Below are positions 20,357 through 28,565 of a DNA stretch of 64,000 bases, piece after piece; the first letter of the stretch is position 1; each line of letters begins with the position of its first letter. The notes beneath the pieces were generated by a model. The model was not told where the DNA came from and did not search any database. It worked only from the letters and a program-made list of their open reading frames with translations. The stretch is from Rhodococcus antarcticus (GTDB lineage Bacteria > Actinomycetota > Actinomycetes > Mycobacteriales > Mycobacteriaceae), in NCBI RefSeq assembly GCF_026153295.1, contig NZ_CP110615.1, positions 2,914,001 to 2,978,000 of the forward strand, written 5' to 3'. The translations under genes and the position numbers were made by a program.

Positions 20357-21571
20357 TTACCCAATCGCCGAGACGATCTTCCCGTCCGCACCCGCACGGG
20401 CCCCGAGCGTGCGGAGGAATCCCGCCGGCACCACCACGTCGGAGCGGGAGGTCTCCGTCGCCGACGCGTGACCCAGGCCCAGGACGGCCGAGCTGATCCC
20501 CCGGCGCAGGAGGTCCAGCACGTCCTCCACCCCCGCCTGACCGTTCGCGGCCAGGCCCCACAGGGGGGCGCGGCCGATCATCGCCGCCCTCGCCCCCAGG
20601 GAGAGCGCCTTGACCACGTCGGACCCCCGGCGGATGCCCCCGTCGGTGACCACCTCCACCTCGTGGCCCACCGCAGCGGCCACGGCCGGCAGCGCGCGGA
20701 CCGCGCCCGGGGTGCCGTCGAGGTTGTTCCCGCCGTGGTTGGACACCGAGATCGCCGTGACGCCCGCATCCACCGCCCGGTGTGCGTCGTCCACCCGCAT
20801 CACGCCCTTGAGCATGAACGGCCCGCCCCACTGCCGGCGCAGCCAGGCCACGTCCTCCCAGGTGGGCAGCGGGGTCTGCTCCCACTCGGCGTACGCCCCG
20901 AAGAACTGGTGGGCGCCCGAGCCGTCGGGATGCAGCAGGTTCGGGGTGCGCAGGGCCGGGAGCGTGCCGCTGCGGACGTACCGGGCCAGCCAGCGCGGCC
21001 GTCGCAGGCACTGCGGACCGAAGCGCAGCGCGGTGCGCAGGTCCACCCGCTGCGGGATCACCGGCGACCCCCAGTCCCGTCCCTGGGAGAACGACCAGTC
21101 CAGGGTGAGGATCACCCCCACCGCGCCGGCCGCCCGGGCCCGCTCCAGGCCGGCGGCCAGCTGGTCCCGCGAGCCGATCCAGTGCACCTGGGCCAGGGTG
21201 CTCGGGTTGGCGGCGCACACGTCCTCGACGGACCGGGACGCGAAGCAGGACAGCGCCATCGTGATGCCGTGGGCGGCCGCCGCCCGAGCGACGGCGACCT
21301 CGCCCTCGGGGTGCACCGCCTGCACCCCGGTCGGGGAGATCATCACCGGCATGGACAACGGCTGACCCATCACGGTCGTCGACAGGTCCCCCGAGCGGGA
21401 CGGGCCGGTGACGTGCGGAGCCAGACCCAGCTCGCGGTAGGCGGCGGTGTTGTCCGCGGCGGTGGCGCCGCGCTCGGAGCCGGCGACCAGCGCCCCGTAC
21501 ACCGAGCGTGGCAGCCGGCGCCGGGCCTGCTGCTGCGCCTGCGCGACGCTGGAGAACCGACCGCCGCTCAG
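20357..21571 (-). CDS. Second MftD-like FMN oxidoreductase (tandem paralogue, non-canonical start)
   Basis: This is a protein of about 404 residues, collinear with the neighbouring MftD from RFSSVAQAQQQARRRLPRSVY onward. FMN-dependent 2-hydroxyacid-oxidase features are kept: MVISPTG-like PVMISPTGVQAVH, LTLDWSFSQGRDWG, the catalytic His in ISVSNHGGNNLDGTP, and VTDGGIRRGSDVVKAL. No ATG, GTG or TTG precedes the homologous N-terminus. The only plausible start is CTG at 21571, which overlaps the upstream stop as CTGA, in the manner of the ATGA overlaps nearby. Substitutions cluster around PSTLAQVHW, where the first copy reads NQTFFQMYW. It may be a diverged mycofactocin-maturation enzyme or a copy losing function. 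Confidence 0.72.
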   Translation of the reverse strand: MSGGRFSSVAQAQQQARRRLPRSVYGALVAGSERGATAADNTAAYRELGLAPHVTGPSRSGDLSTTVMGQPLSMPVMISPTGVQAVHPEGEVAVARAAAAHGITMALSCFASRSVEDVCAANPSTLAQVHWIGSRDQLAAGLERARAAGAVGVILTLDWSFSQGRDWGSPVIPQRVDLRTALRFGPQCLRRPRWLARYVRSGTLPALRTPNLLHPDGSGAHQFFGAYAEWEQTPLPTWEDVAWLRRQWGGPFMLKGVMRVDDAHRAVDAGVTAISVSNHGGNNLDGTPGAVRALPAVAAAVGHEVEVVTDGGIRRGSDVVKALSLGARAAMIGRAPLWGLAANGQAGVEDVLDLLRRGISSAVLGLGHASATETSRSDVVVPAGFLRTLGARAGADGKIVSAIG

Positions 21572-22800
21572 CCCGCGTCCCGCACGGCCTCGACGACGCG
21601 CACGGAGTTCTTCGTCCCGAGCACGCGCGGGAAGCCCGGGGGGATCACCACGTCGCTCGGCGACAGGTCGCGCACCGAGCGCTGCCCGAGCCCCAGCACC
21701 GCGGAGTCGATGCCGCTGCGCAGGATGTCCAGCACGTTCTCCACGCCGGCCTGGCCGTTGGCCGACAGACCCCACAGGTAGGCCCGGCCGATCATCGTGG
21801 CCTTCGCGCCCAGCGAGAGCGCCTTGACCACGTCGGACCCCCGGCGGATGCCCCCGTCGGTGACGATCTCCACCTCGTGCCCGACGGCCTCGGCGATCGC
21901 GGGCAGCGCCCGGATGGGGGCCGGGGTGCCGTCGAGGTTGTTGCCGCCGTGGTTGGAGACGGAGATGGCGGTGACCCCGGCGTCCACCGCGCGGTGCGCG
22001 TCGTCGACCCGCATGACGCCCTTCAGCATGAACGGTCCGCCCCACTGCTCGCGCAGCCAGGCGACGTCCTCCCACGTCGGCAGCGGGGTGCCCATCCACT
22101 CGCCGTAGGCACCGAAGAACGTGGGGGCGGTGCCCCCGGGCGGGGTGAGGTTGGGCGTCGAGAGGTCCGGCAGCTTGCCGGTGCTCGCGAAGTCCCACAA
22201 CCACTTCGGGCGCAGCGCGACCTCGGGACCGAACTTGACGGCCGCCTTCAGGTCGACCTTCTCCGGGATCGGCGGGCTGCCCCAGTCGCGGCCCTGGGAG
22301 AACGACCAGTCCAGGGTCATGATCAGCCCGACCGCGCCGGCCGCCCGCGCCCGTTCCATGCGCTGGACGAGCACGTCCCGGGTGCCCACCCAGTACATCT
22401 GGAAAAAGGTCTGGTTGCTGACGGCGCAGACCTCCTCGATGGACTTGGAGGCGAAGCTGGACAGGCCCATGGTGATCCCGCGGGCGGCCGCGGCCCGGGC
22501 CACGGCGACCTCACCCTCGGGGTGCACGGCCTGCACGCCCGTCGGGGAGATCATCACGGGCATGCTCAGCGGCTGGCCCATGATCGTGGTCGACAGGTCG
22601 CGCTCGCCGTGCAGCCCGGCGACGTGCGGGGCGAAACCCAGCTCGCCGTAGGCCGCGGTGTTGTCGTCGACCGTGATCCCCCGCTCGGAGCCGGCCACCA
22701 GCGCCATGTAGACGCTCCTGGGCAGGCGCTTCCTGGCCCGGCGCTGCGCCTCGGCCACGGTCTCGAACCACGGGTTGCCCGCGAAGCCCAGCAGAGCCAT
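21568..22800 (-). CDS. mftD: Pre-mycofactocin synthase
   Basis: This is a 410-residue FMN-dependent enzyme starting at ATG 22800, overlapping the mftC stop by one base. It begins MALLGFAGNPWFETVAEAQ and carries the flavin-binding and catalytic elements of the lactate-oxidase fold: PVMISPTGVQAVHPEG, FFQMYWVGTRD, SFSQGRDWGSP, ISVSNHGGNNLDGTP with the active-site His, and the phosphate-binding DGGIRRGSDVVKALSLGA. MftD oxidatively deaminates AHDP to pre-mycofactocin, the redox-active core. Of the two tandem copies this one has a normal start and looks like the canonical enzyme. Confidence 0.93.
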   Translation of the reverse strand: MALLGFAGNPWFETVAEAQRRARKRLPRSVYMALVAGSERGITVDDNTAAYGELGFAPHVAGLHGERDLSTTIMGQPLSMPVMISPTGVQAVHPEGEVAVARAAAARGITMGLSSFASKSIEEVCAVSNQTFFQMYWVGTRDVLVQRMERARAAGAVGLIMTLDWSFSQGRDWGSPPIPEKVDLKAAVKFGPEVALRPKWLWDFASTGKLPDLSTPNLTPPGGTAPTFFGAYGEWMGTPLPTWEDVAWLREQWGGPFMLKGVMRVDDAHRAVDAGVTAISVSNHGGNNLDGTPAPIRALPAIAEAVGHEVEIVTDGGIRRGSDVVKALSLGAKATMIGRAYLWGLSANGQAGVENVLDILRSGIDSAVLGLGQRSVRDLSPSDVVIPPGFPRVLGTKNSVRVVEAVRDAG

Positions 22801-24017
22801 CAGAGCACCGCCCCGGCCAGCGGGCTCTCGTCGCACATGCTCACCGGACGGGACACCGGCATCGCCGGGATCCCCAGCGTCGTGGACTGCCCGCGCACCG
22901 GTCCGCCGTGCGAGTGGTCCCCGGTCGGCTTGGGGTTGCTCGTGGTGTCCACCGCCGCCAGGGCCAGCTCGCCGTAGCCCTGCACGCACTCGGGGTCCGG
23001 TCCGTCCAGGGGCAGGCCGGTGAAGAACTTGGCCGCCATGCACCCGCCCCGGCAGGAGTCGAAGTGCTGGCACTTGGTGCACGCGCCGCCGGTCTGCGGG
23101 CTGCGCAGCTCGGTGAACAGCTCCGAGTTCTGCCACACCTCCCGGAAGCCACCGGGGTTGAGCAGGTTCCCGGCCAGGAACGCGTCGTGGATGGCGAACG
23201 GGCAGGCGTACACGTCGCCGACCGGGTCGATCAGGCACACCACACGCCCTGCCCCGCACAGGTTCAGCCCGGGCAGGGCGTCCCCGAAGGCGGCGAGGTG
23301 GAAGAAGGAGTCCCCGGTCAGGACGCCCTCGCCGTGGGCCACGAGCCAGTCGTAGAGCTCGCGCTGCTGGGGCATGGTCGGGTGCAGCTCGTTCCACACG
23401 TCCGCCCCGCGGCCCGCCGGGCGCAGCCGGGTCAGCCGCAGGGTGGCGCCGAAGCGGTCGGCCAGCGCCTTGAACTCGTCGAGCTGGCTGATGTTGTAGC
23501 GGGTGCAGACCACCGAGATCTTGGCGTCCCGGAAGCCGGCGTCGGCCAGGTTCTGCAGGGCGCGGCAGGCCATGTCGAAGCTGCCGGCGCCACGGACGGC
23601 GTCGTTGACCTCGGCCGTCGCACCGTCCAGGGAGATCTGCACGTCCACGTAGTCGGAGCCGGCCAGGCGCTGGGCGACCTCGGGGGTGATCTTCACGCCG
23701 TTGGTGGAGAACTTCACGCCGACCTGGTGGGCGGTGGCGTAGTCGACCAGCTCCCAGAAGTCGCTGCGCACGGTCGGCTCGCCACCGCCGATGTTGACGT
23801 AGAACACCTGCATCCGCTGCAGCTCGTCGATGACGGCCTTGGCCTGGGAGGTGCTCAGCTCACGGGGGTCACGGCGCCCGGAGGCCGACAGGCAGTGCAC
23901 GCACGCGAGGTTGCAGGCGTAGGTGAGCTCCCAGGTGAGGCAGATCGGCGCGTCGAGACCGAGCTCGAACTGGTCGATCAGCTTGGGGACCCGGGTGGGT
24001 TCGAGCACGGCGGTCAT
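22800..24017 (-). CDS. mftC: Mycofactocin radical SAM maturase
   Basis: This is a 405-residue protein starting at ATG 24017. The radical SAM cluster is CNLACVHC (Cys35, Cys39, Cys42), with the GGEP motif in NIGGGEPTVRSDF. The C-terminal SPASM domain supplies further cysteines (LNLCGAG, VYACPF, CTKCQHFDSCRGGC). MftC decarboxylates and cyclises the C-terminal Val-Tyr of MftA. The tail of about 60 residues after the SPASM domain is typical of the family. It overlaps mftB by 4 bases and mftD by one, so the operon is tightly coupled. Confidence 0.96.
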   Translation of the reverse strand: MTAVLEPTRVPKLIDQFELGLDAPICLTWELTYACNLACVHCLSASGRRDPRELSTSQAKAVIDELQRMQVFYVNIGGGEPTVRSDFWELVDYATAHQVGVKFSTNGVKITPEVAQRLAGSDYVDVQISLDGATAEVNDAVRGAGSFDMACRALQNLADAGFRDAKISVVCTRYNISQLDEFKALADRFGATLRLTRLRPAGRGADVWNELHPTMPQQRELYDWLVAHGEGVLTGDSFFHLAAFGDALPGLNLCGAGRVVCLIDPVGDVYACPFAIHDAFLAGNLLNPGGFREVWQNSELFTELRSPQTGGACTKCQHFDSCRGGCMAAKFFTGLPLDGPDPECVQGYGELALAAVDTTSNPKPTGDHSHGGPVRGQSTTLGIPAMPVSRPVSMCDESPLAGAVL

Positions 24018-24337
24018 GCGGAGACCTCTCTGGGAATGATCATGTCGGAGCCCGCGAGCGTGGCCAGGGCCTTCTCGTAGGCGGCCAGCGAGCCCTCCGT
24101 GACGCCGGCGGCCAGGCAGGCCGATCGCGCGTCGGGGTGCTCGGGCAGCGCCTGCACGATCGCGACCACGGTGCGGTTCTTCAGGAACGACAGGCGACGG
24201 GTGCCGAAGTGGTAGAGCAGCGCACCGAACGGCTCCGGTCGCACGGCCACCTTGGGGTGCACCTGCCAGGCCCTGTCGAGAACCCCGTGCGAGCCCGGCA
24301 CGGGCGCGCTCGTCTCCACCACCTCGGCGGTCGTCAT
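24014..24337 (-). CDS. mftB: Mycofactocin peptide chaperone
   Basis: This is a 107-residue protein starting at ATG 24337, one base beyond the mftA stop codon (24339-24341). It has the PqqD-like winged-helix pattern of RiPP recognition elements: WQVHPKVAVRPEPFGALLYHFGTRRLSFL in the beta-rich N-terminal half and two helices after (AYEKALATLAGSDMII). MftB binds MftA and presents it to MftC. Length and position are standard for the family. Confidence 0.94.
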   Translation of the reverse strand: MTTAEVVETSAPVPGSHGVLDRAWQVHPKVAVRPEPFGALLYHFGTRRLSFLKNRTVVAIVQALPEHPDARSACLAAGVTEGSLAAYEKALATLAGSDMIIPREVSA

Positions 24338-24338
24338 G

Positions 24339-24437
24339 TCAGTAGACGCCGCACATGCCGTCGATGGAGACCTCCTCGACGAGGGTCTCCTCGACGAGCG
24401 CCTCCTCGGCGGCGGCAGGGGTGATGTTCTCGGCCAT
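24339..24437 (-). CDS. mftA: Mycofactocin precursor peptide
   Basis: This is a 32-residue peptide starting at ATG 24435-24437, with GAAGGAGCC upstream. It is acidic (AEEALVEETLVEEVS) and ends in the invariant IDGMCGVY, whose final Val-Tyr pair becomes the cofactor. It is the first gene of mftA-B-C-D-D' on the minus strand. The promoter lies in the 97-base gap shared with the divergent mftR. Confidence 0.97.
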   Translation of the reverse strand: MAENITPAAAEEALVEETLVEEVSIDGMCGVY

Positions 24438-24456
24438 GGGAGGCTCCTTCGTCGTG

Positions 24457-24470
24457 GTGACCGTGGTCAC
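24457..24470. promoter_or_regulatory. Perfect 14-bp dyad between mftA and mftR
   Basis: GTGACC-GT-GGTCAC is a perfect inverted repeat in the divergent mftA/mftR promoter gap, 20 bases upstream of the mftA start. It could be the MftR operator. It also has exact Crp spacing (GTGA-N6-TCAC) and resembles the dyad upstream of coxS. A candidate minus-strand -10 box (CATTAT) lies further up at about 24488-24493. Confidence 0.55.
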
Positions 24471-24534
24471 GCGGGTGTGACTGGGACCATAATGGCACCG
24501 GGTGCCGCAGGGGAAGGGTCGAGAGGTCGCACAC

Positions 24535-25170
24535 GTGGAACCGTCGTCAGGACCGTCCCTTCGGGCAGGTCGCCGCCCCGCCACCACCCGGGCGCAGATC
24601 AGCCACGTGGGACTCGAGCTGTTCGCGCGGCAGGGCTTCGACGCGACCGGCGTGGAGGAGGTCGCGGCCGCGGCCGGCATCTCCCGACGGACGTTGTTCC
24701 GCTACTTCGCGTCCAAGTCCGACGTGCCCTGGGGGGACTTCGACACCGAGCTGGACCGCATGCGCGGCTTCCTGGCCGCGCTCCCCCCGTCGACCCCGCT
24801 CGCCGAGGGCCTGTGCCTGGCCCTGGTGGACTTCAACACCTTCCCGCCGCAGGAGGCCCCGTGGCACCGCCAGCGGATGGCGCTGCTGTTCGGCGTGCCG
24901 GCACTGCAGGCGCACTCGACGCTGAAGTACGCGGGCTGGCGGGCGGTGGTGGCCCAGCACGTCGCCGAGCGCACCGGCGGCGCCCCGGGGGACCACGGCC
25001 CGCGCACGGTGGCCTGGCTGCTGCTCGGGGTGGCCCTGGCCGCGTACGAGCAGTGGCTCGCCGACGACGACGCGGACCTGCTGCAGCTGCTCAGCGACGG
25101 GGGCACCCTGATCAGCGCGGGGATCACGCAGGCGCGCTGGGTAGGATCACCGCTCGATGAGCACCCCTGA
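24535..25170 (+). CDS. mftR: Mycofactocin-locus TetR-family regulator
   Basis: This is a 211-residue protein. I chose GTG at 24535, which has GAGAGG about 8 bases upstream; GTG at 24502 would add 11 residues without a clear ribosome-binding site. The helix-turn-helix is in GVEEVAAAAGISRRTLFRYFASKSDVPWG (about 36-64). The RRTLFRYFASKSDVPWGDFD stretch is typical of MftR. MftR represses the mft operon and is relieved by acyl-CoA in mycobacteria. It diverges from mftA and overlaps the start of the DEAD-box helicase gene by 14 bases. Confidence 0.9.
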   Translation: MEPSSGPSLRAGRRPATTRAQISHVGLELFARQGFDATGVEEVAAAAGISRRTLFRYFASKSDVPWGDFDTELDRMRGFLAALPPSTPLAEGLCLALVDFNTFPPQEAPWHRQRMALLFGVPALQAHSTLKYAGWRAVVAQHVAERTGGAPGDHGPRTVAWLLLGVALAAYEQWLADDDADLLQLLSDGGTLISAGITQARWVGSPLDEHP

Positions 25171-26863
25171 GCAGGACCCGCAGCAGACCTTCGCCGACCT
25201 CGGCATCGACGAGCGGGTGCTCCGCGCGCTGAACGACGTGGGCTACGAGAGCCCGTCGCCCATCCAGGCGGCCACCATCCCGCCGCTGCTGGCCGGCCGG
25301 CACGTGGTGGGGCTGGCCCAGACCGGCACCGGCAAGACCGCCGCGTTCGCCGTCCCGGTGCTCTCCCGGATCGACGTCACCCAGCGGACCACCCAGGCCC
25401 TGGTGCTCGCGCCCACCCGCGAGCTCGCGATCCAGGTGGCCGAGGCCTTCGTCAAGTACGCCAAGCACCTGCCCGGGCTGCACGTGCTGCCCATCTACGG
25501 CGGCCAGGCCTACGGCGGGCAGCTCGCGGGCCTGCGCCGGGGCGCGCACGTCGTGGTCGGGACCCCGGGCCGGGTCATCGACCACCTCTCCAAGGGCACC
25601 CTCGACCTGACCCAGCTGCGCTTCCTGGTGCTCGACGAGGCCGACGAGATGCTGAACATGGGCTTCGCCGAGGACGTCGAGACCATCCTGGCCGACACCC
25701 CGGCCGACAAGCAGGTGGCGCTGTTCTCGGCCACCATGCCCAACCAGATCCGGCGCATCTCCAAGAAGTACCTGACCGACGCCGCCGAGATCACCATCAC
25801 CAGCAAGACGATGACGGCTGCGGCCACCCGGCAGCGCTACCTCCAGGTCTCCTACCCCCGCAAGCTCGACGCGCTGACCCGCATCCTCGAGGTCGAGGAC
25901 TTCGACGCGATGATTATCTTCGTCCGGACGAAGCAGGTCACCGAGGACCTCGCGGAGAAGCTGCGCGCCCGCGGGTTCAACGCCGCCGCCATCAACGGCG
26001 ACGTCGCCCAGACCCAGCGCGAGCGCACCATCGGCCAGCTGAAGTCCGGGGCGATCGACATCCTGGTCGCGACCGACGTCGCCGCCCGCGGGCTCGACGT
26101 GGAGCGGATCAGCCACGTCGTGAACTTCGACATCCCCACCGACTCCGAGTCCTACGTGCACCGCATCGGCCGCACCGGGCGGGCCGGGCGCGAGGGCGAC
26201 GCCGTGCTCTTCGTGACCCCCCGCGAGCGTCACCTGCTCTCCTCGATCGAGCGCGCCACCCGCCAGCCCATCACCGAGATGCAGCTGCCGACGGTGGACG
26301 ACGTCAACACCCAGCGCGTGGCCAAGTTCGCCGACTCCATCACCGCGAACCTGGCCTCCGACCAGCTGCCTCTGTTCCGCCGGCTCATCGACGACTACGT
26401 CCGCGAGCACGACGTGCCCGAGGGCGACGTGGCGGCCGCGCTGGCCGTGCTCAACCAGGACGGGCCCCTGCTGCTCAAGCCCGAGCCGCCCGCCCCGCCG
26501 CGCCGCGAGCGCACCGAGCGCCCGGCCGGCGACCGCCCCGACCGTCCCGTGCGCGAGCGGGTCGAGCGGACCGGCCGCAAGGAGCCCACGGGCCCCATGG
26601 CCACCTACCGGATCAGCGTCGGGCGCCGGCACAAGGTGCAGCCGGGTGCGATCGTCGGGGCCATCGCCAACGAGGGCGGCCTGGGGCGCGGGGACTTCGG
26701 GCACATCGACATCCAGGCCGACCACAGCCTCGTCGAGCTGCCCGCCGACCTCTCCGCGGACACCCTCGGCAAGCTGGCCCGCACCCGCATCTCCGGCAAG
26801 CTCATCGAGCTCACCAAGCAGGACGGCCCGTCGCCGAACCGCACGGCTCGCCCCCGCGACTGA
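25157..26863 (+). CDS. deaD: DEAD-box RNA helicase with C-terminal RNA-binding domain
   Basis: This is a 568-residue protein starting at ATG 25157. All core motifs are present: Q motif (FADLGIDERVLRAL with SPIQ), AQTGTGKT (I), PTRELAIQ (Ia), TPGRVIDH (Ib), VLDEADEML (II), FSATMP (III), IIFVRTKQ (IV), ATDVAARGLDV (V) and HRIGRTGRAGR (VI). A charged Arg/Glu/Pro linker (about 440-475) precedes a DbpA/CsdA-type RNA-binding domain (YRISVGRRHKVQPGAIVGAIANEGGL, about 478-560). It is a CsdA/DeaD-type protein for ribosome assembly and RNA unwinding. It overlaps mftR by 14 bases, but the functional link is unclear. Confidence 0.93.
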   Translation: MSTPEQDPQQTFADLGIDERVLRALNDVGYESPSPIQAATIPPLLAGRHVVGLAQTGTGKTAAFAVPVLSRIDVTQRTTQALVLAPTRELAIQVAEAFVKYAKHLPGLHVLPIYGGQAYGGQLAGLRRGAHVVVGTPGRVIDHLSKGTLDLTQLRFLVLDEADEMLNMGFAEDVETILADTPADKQVALFSATMPNQIRRISKKYLTDAAEITITSKTMTAAATRQRYLQVSYPRKLDALTRILEVEDFDAMIIFVRTKQVTEDLAEKLRARGFNAAAINGDVAQTQRERTIGQLKSGAIDILVATDVAARGLDVERISHVVNFDIPTDSESYVHRIGRTGRAGREGDAVLFVTPRERHLLSSIERATRQPITEMQLPTVDDVNTQRVAKFADSITANLASDQLPLFRRLIDDYVREHDVPEGDVAAALAVLNQDGPLLLKPEPPAPPRRERTERPAGDRPDRPVRERVERTGRKEPTGPMATYRISVGRRHKVQPGAIVGAIANEGGLGRGDFGHIDIQADHSLVELPADLSADTLGKLARTRISGKLIELTKQDGPSPNRTARPRD

Positions 26864-27144
26864 GCGACCCTCCGGTCGGCGCGCCGGCGCGCGGTCGGCG
26901 CACACCGCGGGCGCGATGTCGTCGTAAGACCCGGCCCGGCCCGGCCCGGCCCGGCCCGACGCGCGGGCGCGACGTCGTCCCGGGGCCGCGGGCTGCCCCT
27001 CCCCACCCGGGCAGGTGCGGTCCCCCCCACCGGCGACGATCACCGCGCCGCCCGTACGGGATGTGCCCGCAGCCCTCCCGTGATCGCGCGCACCCCTCCT
27101 AGCGTCGGGGCAGTCCCCGCCACCGACGCCGAGAGGATCCACCC
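26864..27144. other. 281-base gap upstream of the methanol dehydrogenase gene
   Basis: No gene is seen. The gap carries a CCGGC pentamer tract, and a widely spaced inverted pair CGATCAC (27037-27043) and GTGATCG (27080-27086), 59-65 bases upstream of the GTG start. It presumably holds the promoter for the mno operon. Confidence 0.4.
26931..26957. repeat. CCGGC pentanucleotide tract
   Basis: Five exact tandem copies of CCGGC followed by CC lie in the intergenic region between the DEAD-box helicase and the methanol dehydrogenase gene. It is a simple sequence repeat. Confidence 0.85.
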
Positions 27145-28437
27145 GTGAAGGTCGACGACCTGCTCAAGCCGTTCCCCATCAAGGAGTTCCACCCGTTCCC
27201 CCGCGCCATGATGGGCCCGGGCGCGCACGAGATGATCGGCCCCGAGGCGCTCAAGCTGGGCTTCAGGAAGACCCTGGTGATGACCTCGGGCCTGCGGGGC
27301 ACGGACACGGTGCACAACATCGTCGAGTCCATGCGCTACCACGGCCTCGAGGTCGAGGTCTACGACCAGGTGGAGTCCAACCCCAAGGACTACAACGTCA
27401 TGGACGCGGTGGCCCAGTACACCGAGACCAAGTGCGACAGCATGGTCTCCATCGGCGGCGGCTCCAGCCACGACGCCTGCAAGGGCGCCCGCATCGCCAT
27501 CGCCCACGACGGCCGCAACGTCAACGAGTTCGAGGGTTTCAACAAGAGCGAGAACCCGAAGAACCCGCCGCACATCGCCGTCTCCACCACCGCGGGCACC
27601 GGCTCGGAGACCTCCTGGGCCTACGTCATCACCGACACCACGACCGACCCGGACAACCCGCACAAGTACGTGGCCTTCGACGACGCCTCCGTCACCAGCC
27701 TGGCCATCGACGATCCGGTCCTCTACTACTCCTGCCCGCCGGACTTCACCGCCCAGTGCGGGTTCGACGTGCTGGCCCACGCGAGCGAGCCCTACGTCTC
27801 CCGGCTCAACTTCCAGCCCTCGTTGGGCAACGCGCTGCACGCCATCAAGCTGACGACCGAGAACCTTCGCGCGGCGACCTGGAACGGCGAGGACCTGCCC
27901 GGCCGCGAGGGGATGATGTACGCGCAGTACATCGCCGCGCAGGCGTTCAACTCCGGCGGCCTCGGCATCATCCACTCCATCAGCCACGCCATCAGCGCGT
28001 TCTACGACACCCACCACGGCCTCAACAACGCCGTCGCGCTGCCCCGGGTGTGGGCGTTCAACATGACCGCCGACTACGGCAAGTTCGCCGACATCGCCGT
28101 GGCCATGGGCATCGACACGCACGGCATGAGCGACGAGCGGGCGAGCCACGCGGCCCTCGACGCCGCGATCCAGCTGCTGCGCGACGTGGGCATCGCGGAG
28201 AAGTTCACCGACGTCACCAAGGACACGTACTCCAAGAACCGACTGGGCACCGGACCGACGAAGTACTACGAGGGCCAGAGCGTCATCAAGGGCGACGACG
28301 CGGACATCGACCGCATCACGAACCACGTCCTCGGCGACGCCTGCACCCCGGGCAACCTCAAGCTCTGCACCTTCGAGACCGTCCGCCCGGTGGTCGCGCA
28401 CTGCATGAACGGCGACCTGGACGACCTGATCGGCTGA
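27145..28437 (+). CDS. mno: NDMA-dependent (mycofactocin-associated) methanol dehydrogenase
   Basis: This is a 430-residue iron-containing-ADH-family enzyme starting at GTG 27145, with GAGAGGA upstream. It has the methanol:NDMA oxidoreductase signature: FPIKEFHPFPRAMMGPGAHEMIG, VESNPKDYNVMDAV, SIGGGSSHDACKGARIAIAHDGRNVNEFEGF, STTAGTGSETSWAYVITDT and SHAISAFYDTHHGLNNAVALPRVW with metal-binding histidines. The enzymes hold a tightly bound NAD(H) that is recycled by an external acceptor, now thought to be mycofactocin. It leads an apparent operon with MoxR, VWA and mftM genes, all on the plus strand. The mft locus ends 2 kb upstream. Confidence 0.93.
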   Translation: MKVDDLLKPFPIKEFHPFPRAMMGPGAHEMIGPEALKLGFRKTLVMTSGLRGTDTVHNIVESMRYHGLEVEVYDQVESNPKDYNVMDAVAQYTETKCDSMVSIGGGSSHDACKGARIAIAHDGRNVNEFEGFNKSENPKNPPHIAVSTTAGTGSETSWAYVITDTTTDPDNPHKYVAFDDASVTSLAIDDPVLYYSCPPDFTAQCGFDVLAHASEPYVSRLNFQPSLGNALHAIKLTTENLRAATWNGEDLPGREGMMYAQYIAAQAFNSGGLGIIHSISHAISAFYDTHHGLNNAVALPRVWAFNMTADYGKFADIAVAMGIDTHGMSDERASHAALDAAIQLLRDVGIAEKFTDVTKDTYSKNRLGTGPTKYYEGQSVIKGDDADIDRITNHVLGDACTPGNLKLCTFETVRPVVAHCMNGDLDDLIG

Positions 28438-28478
28438 TCGTCCCCCTTCTCCCTCCCACCCCTCCCACTCCTGCTCCG

Positions 28479-28538
28479 CCACGTGGAACCCTGCGGCCCT
28501 CGCTGACTCGACCGCGGCGACCGCAGGGTTCCACGTGG
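28479..28538. repeat. Perfect 18-bp inverted repeat between mno and moxR
   Basis: CCACGTGGAACCCTGCGG (28479-28496) is repeated exactly in inverse at 28521-28538, with a 24-base spacer. Each arm itself contains the palindrome CCACGTGG. It sits between co-directional genes, 28 bases before the MoxR start. It could be an attenuating terminator, an mRNA stabiliser or a regulator site. Confidence 0.8.
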
Positions 28539-28565
28539 CCGTGGGAGACCCCAGGAAAGGCTCCC

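Noticed and set aside
20340-20370. GAAACGTTACC considered as a GlnR nitrogen-control box
   Set aside because: Only one half-site is present, and it covers the 3' end of the second mftD, not a promoter.
26931-26957. CCGGC tract considered as a regulatory element
   Set aside because: It is a simple GC repeat with no dyad and no link to a promoter; recorded as a repeat only.
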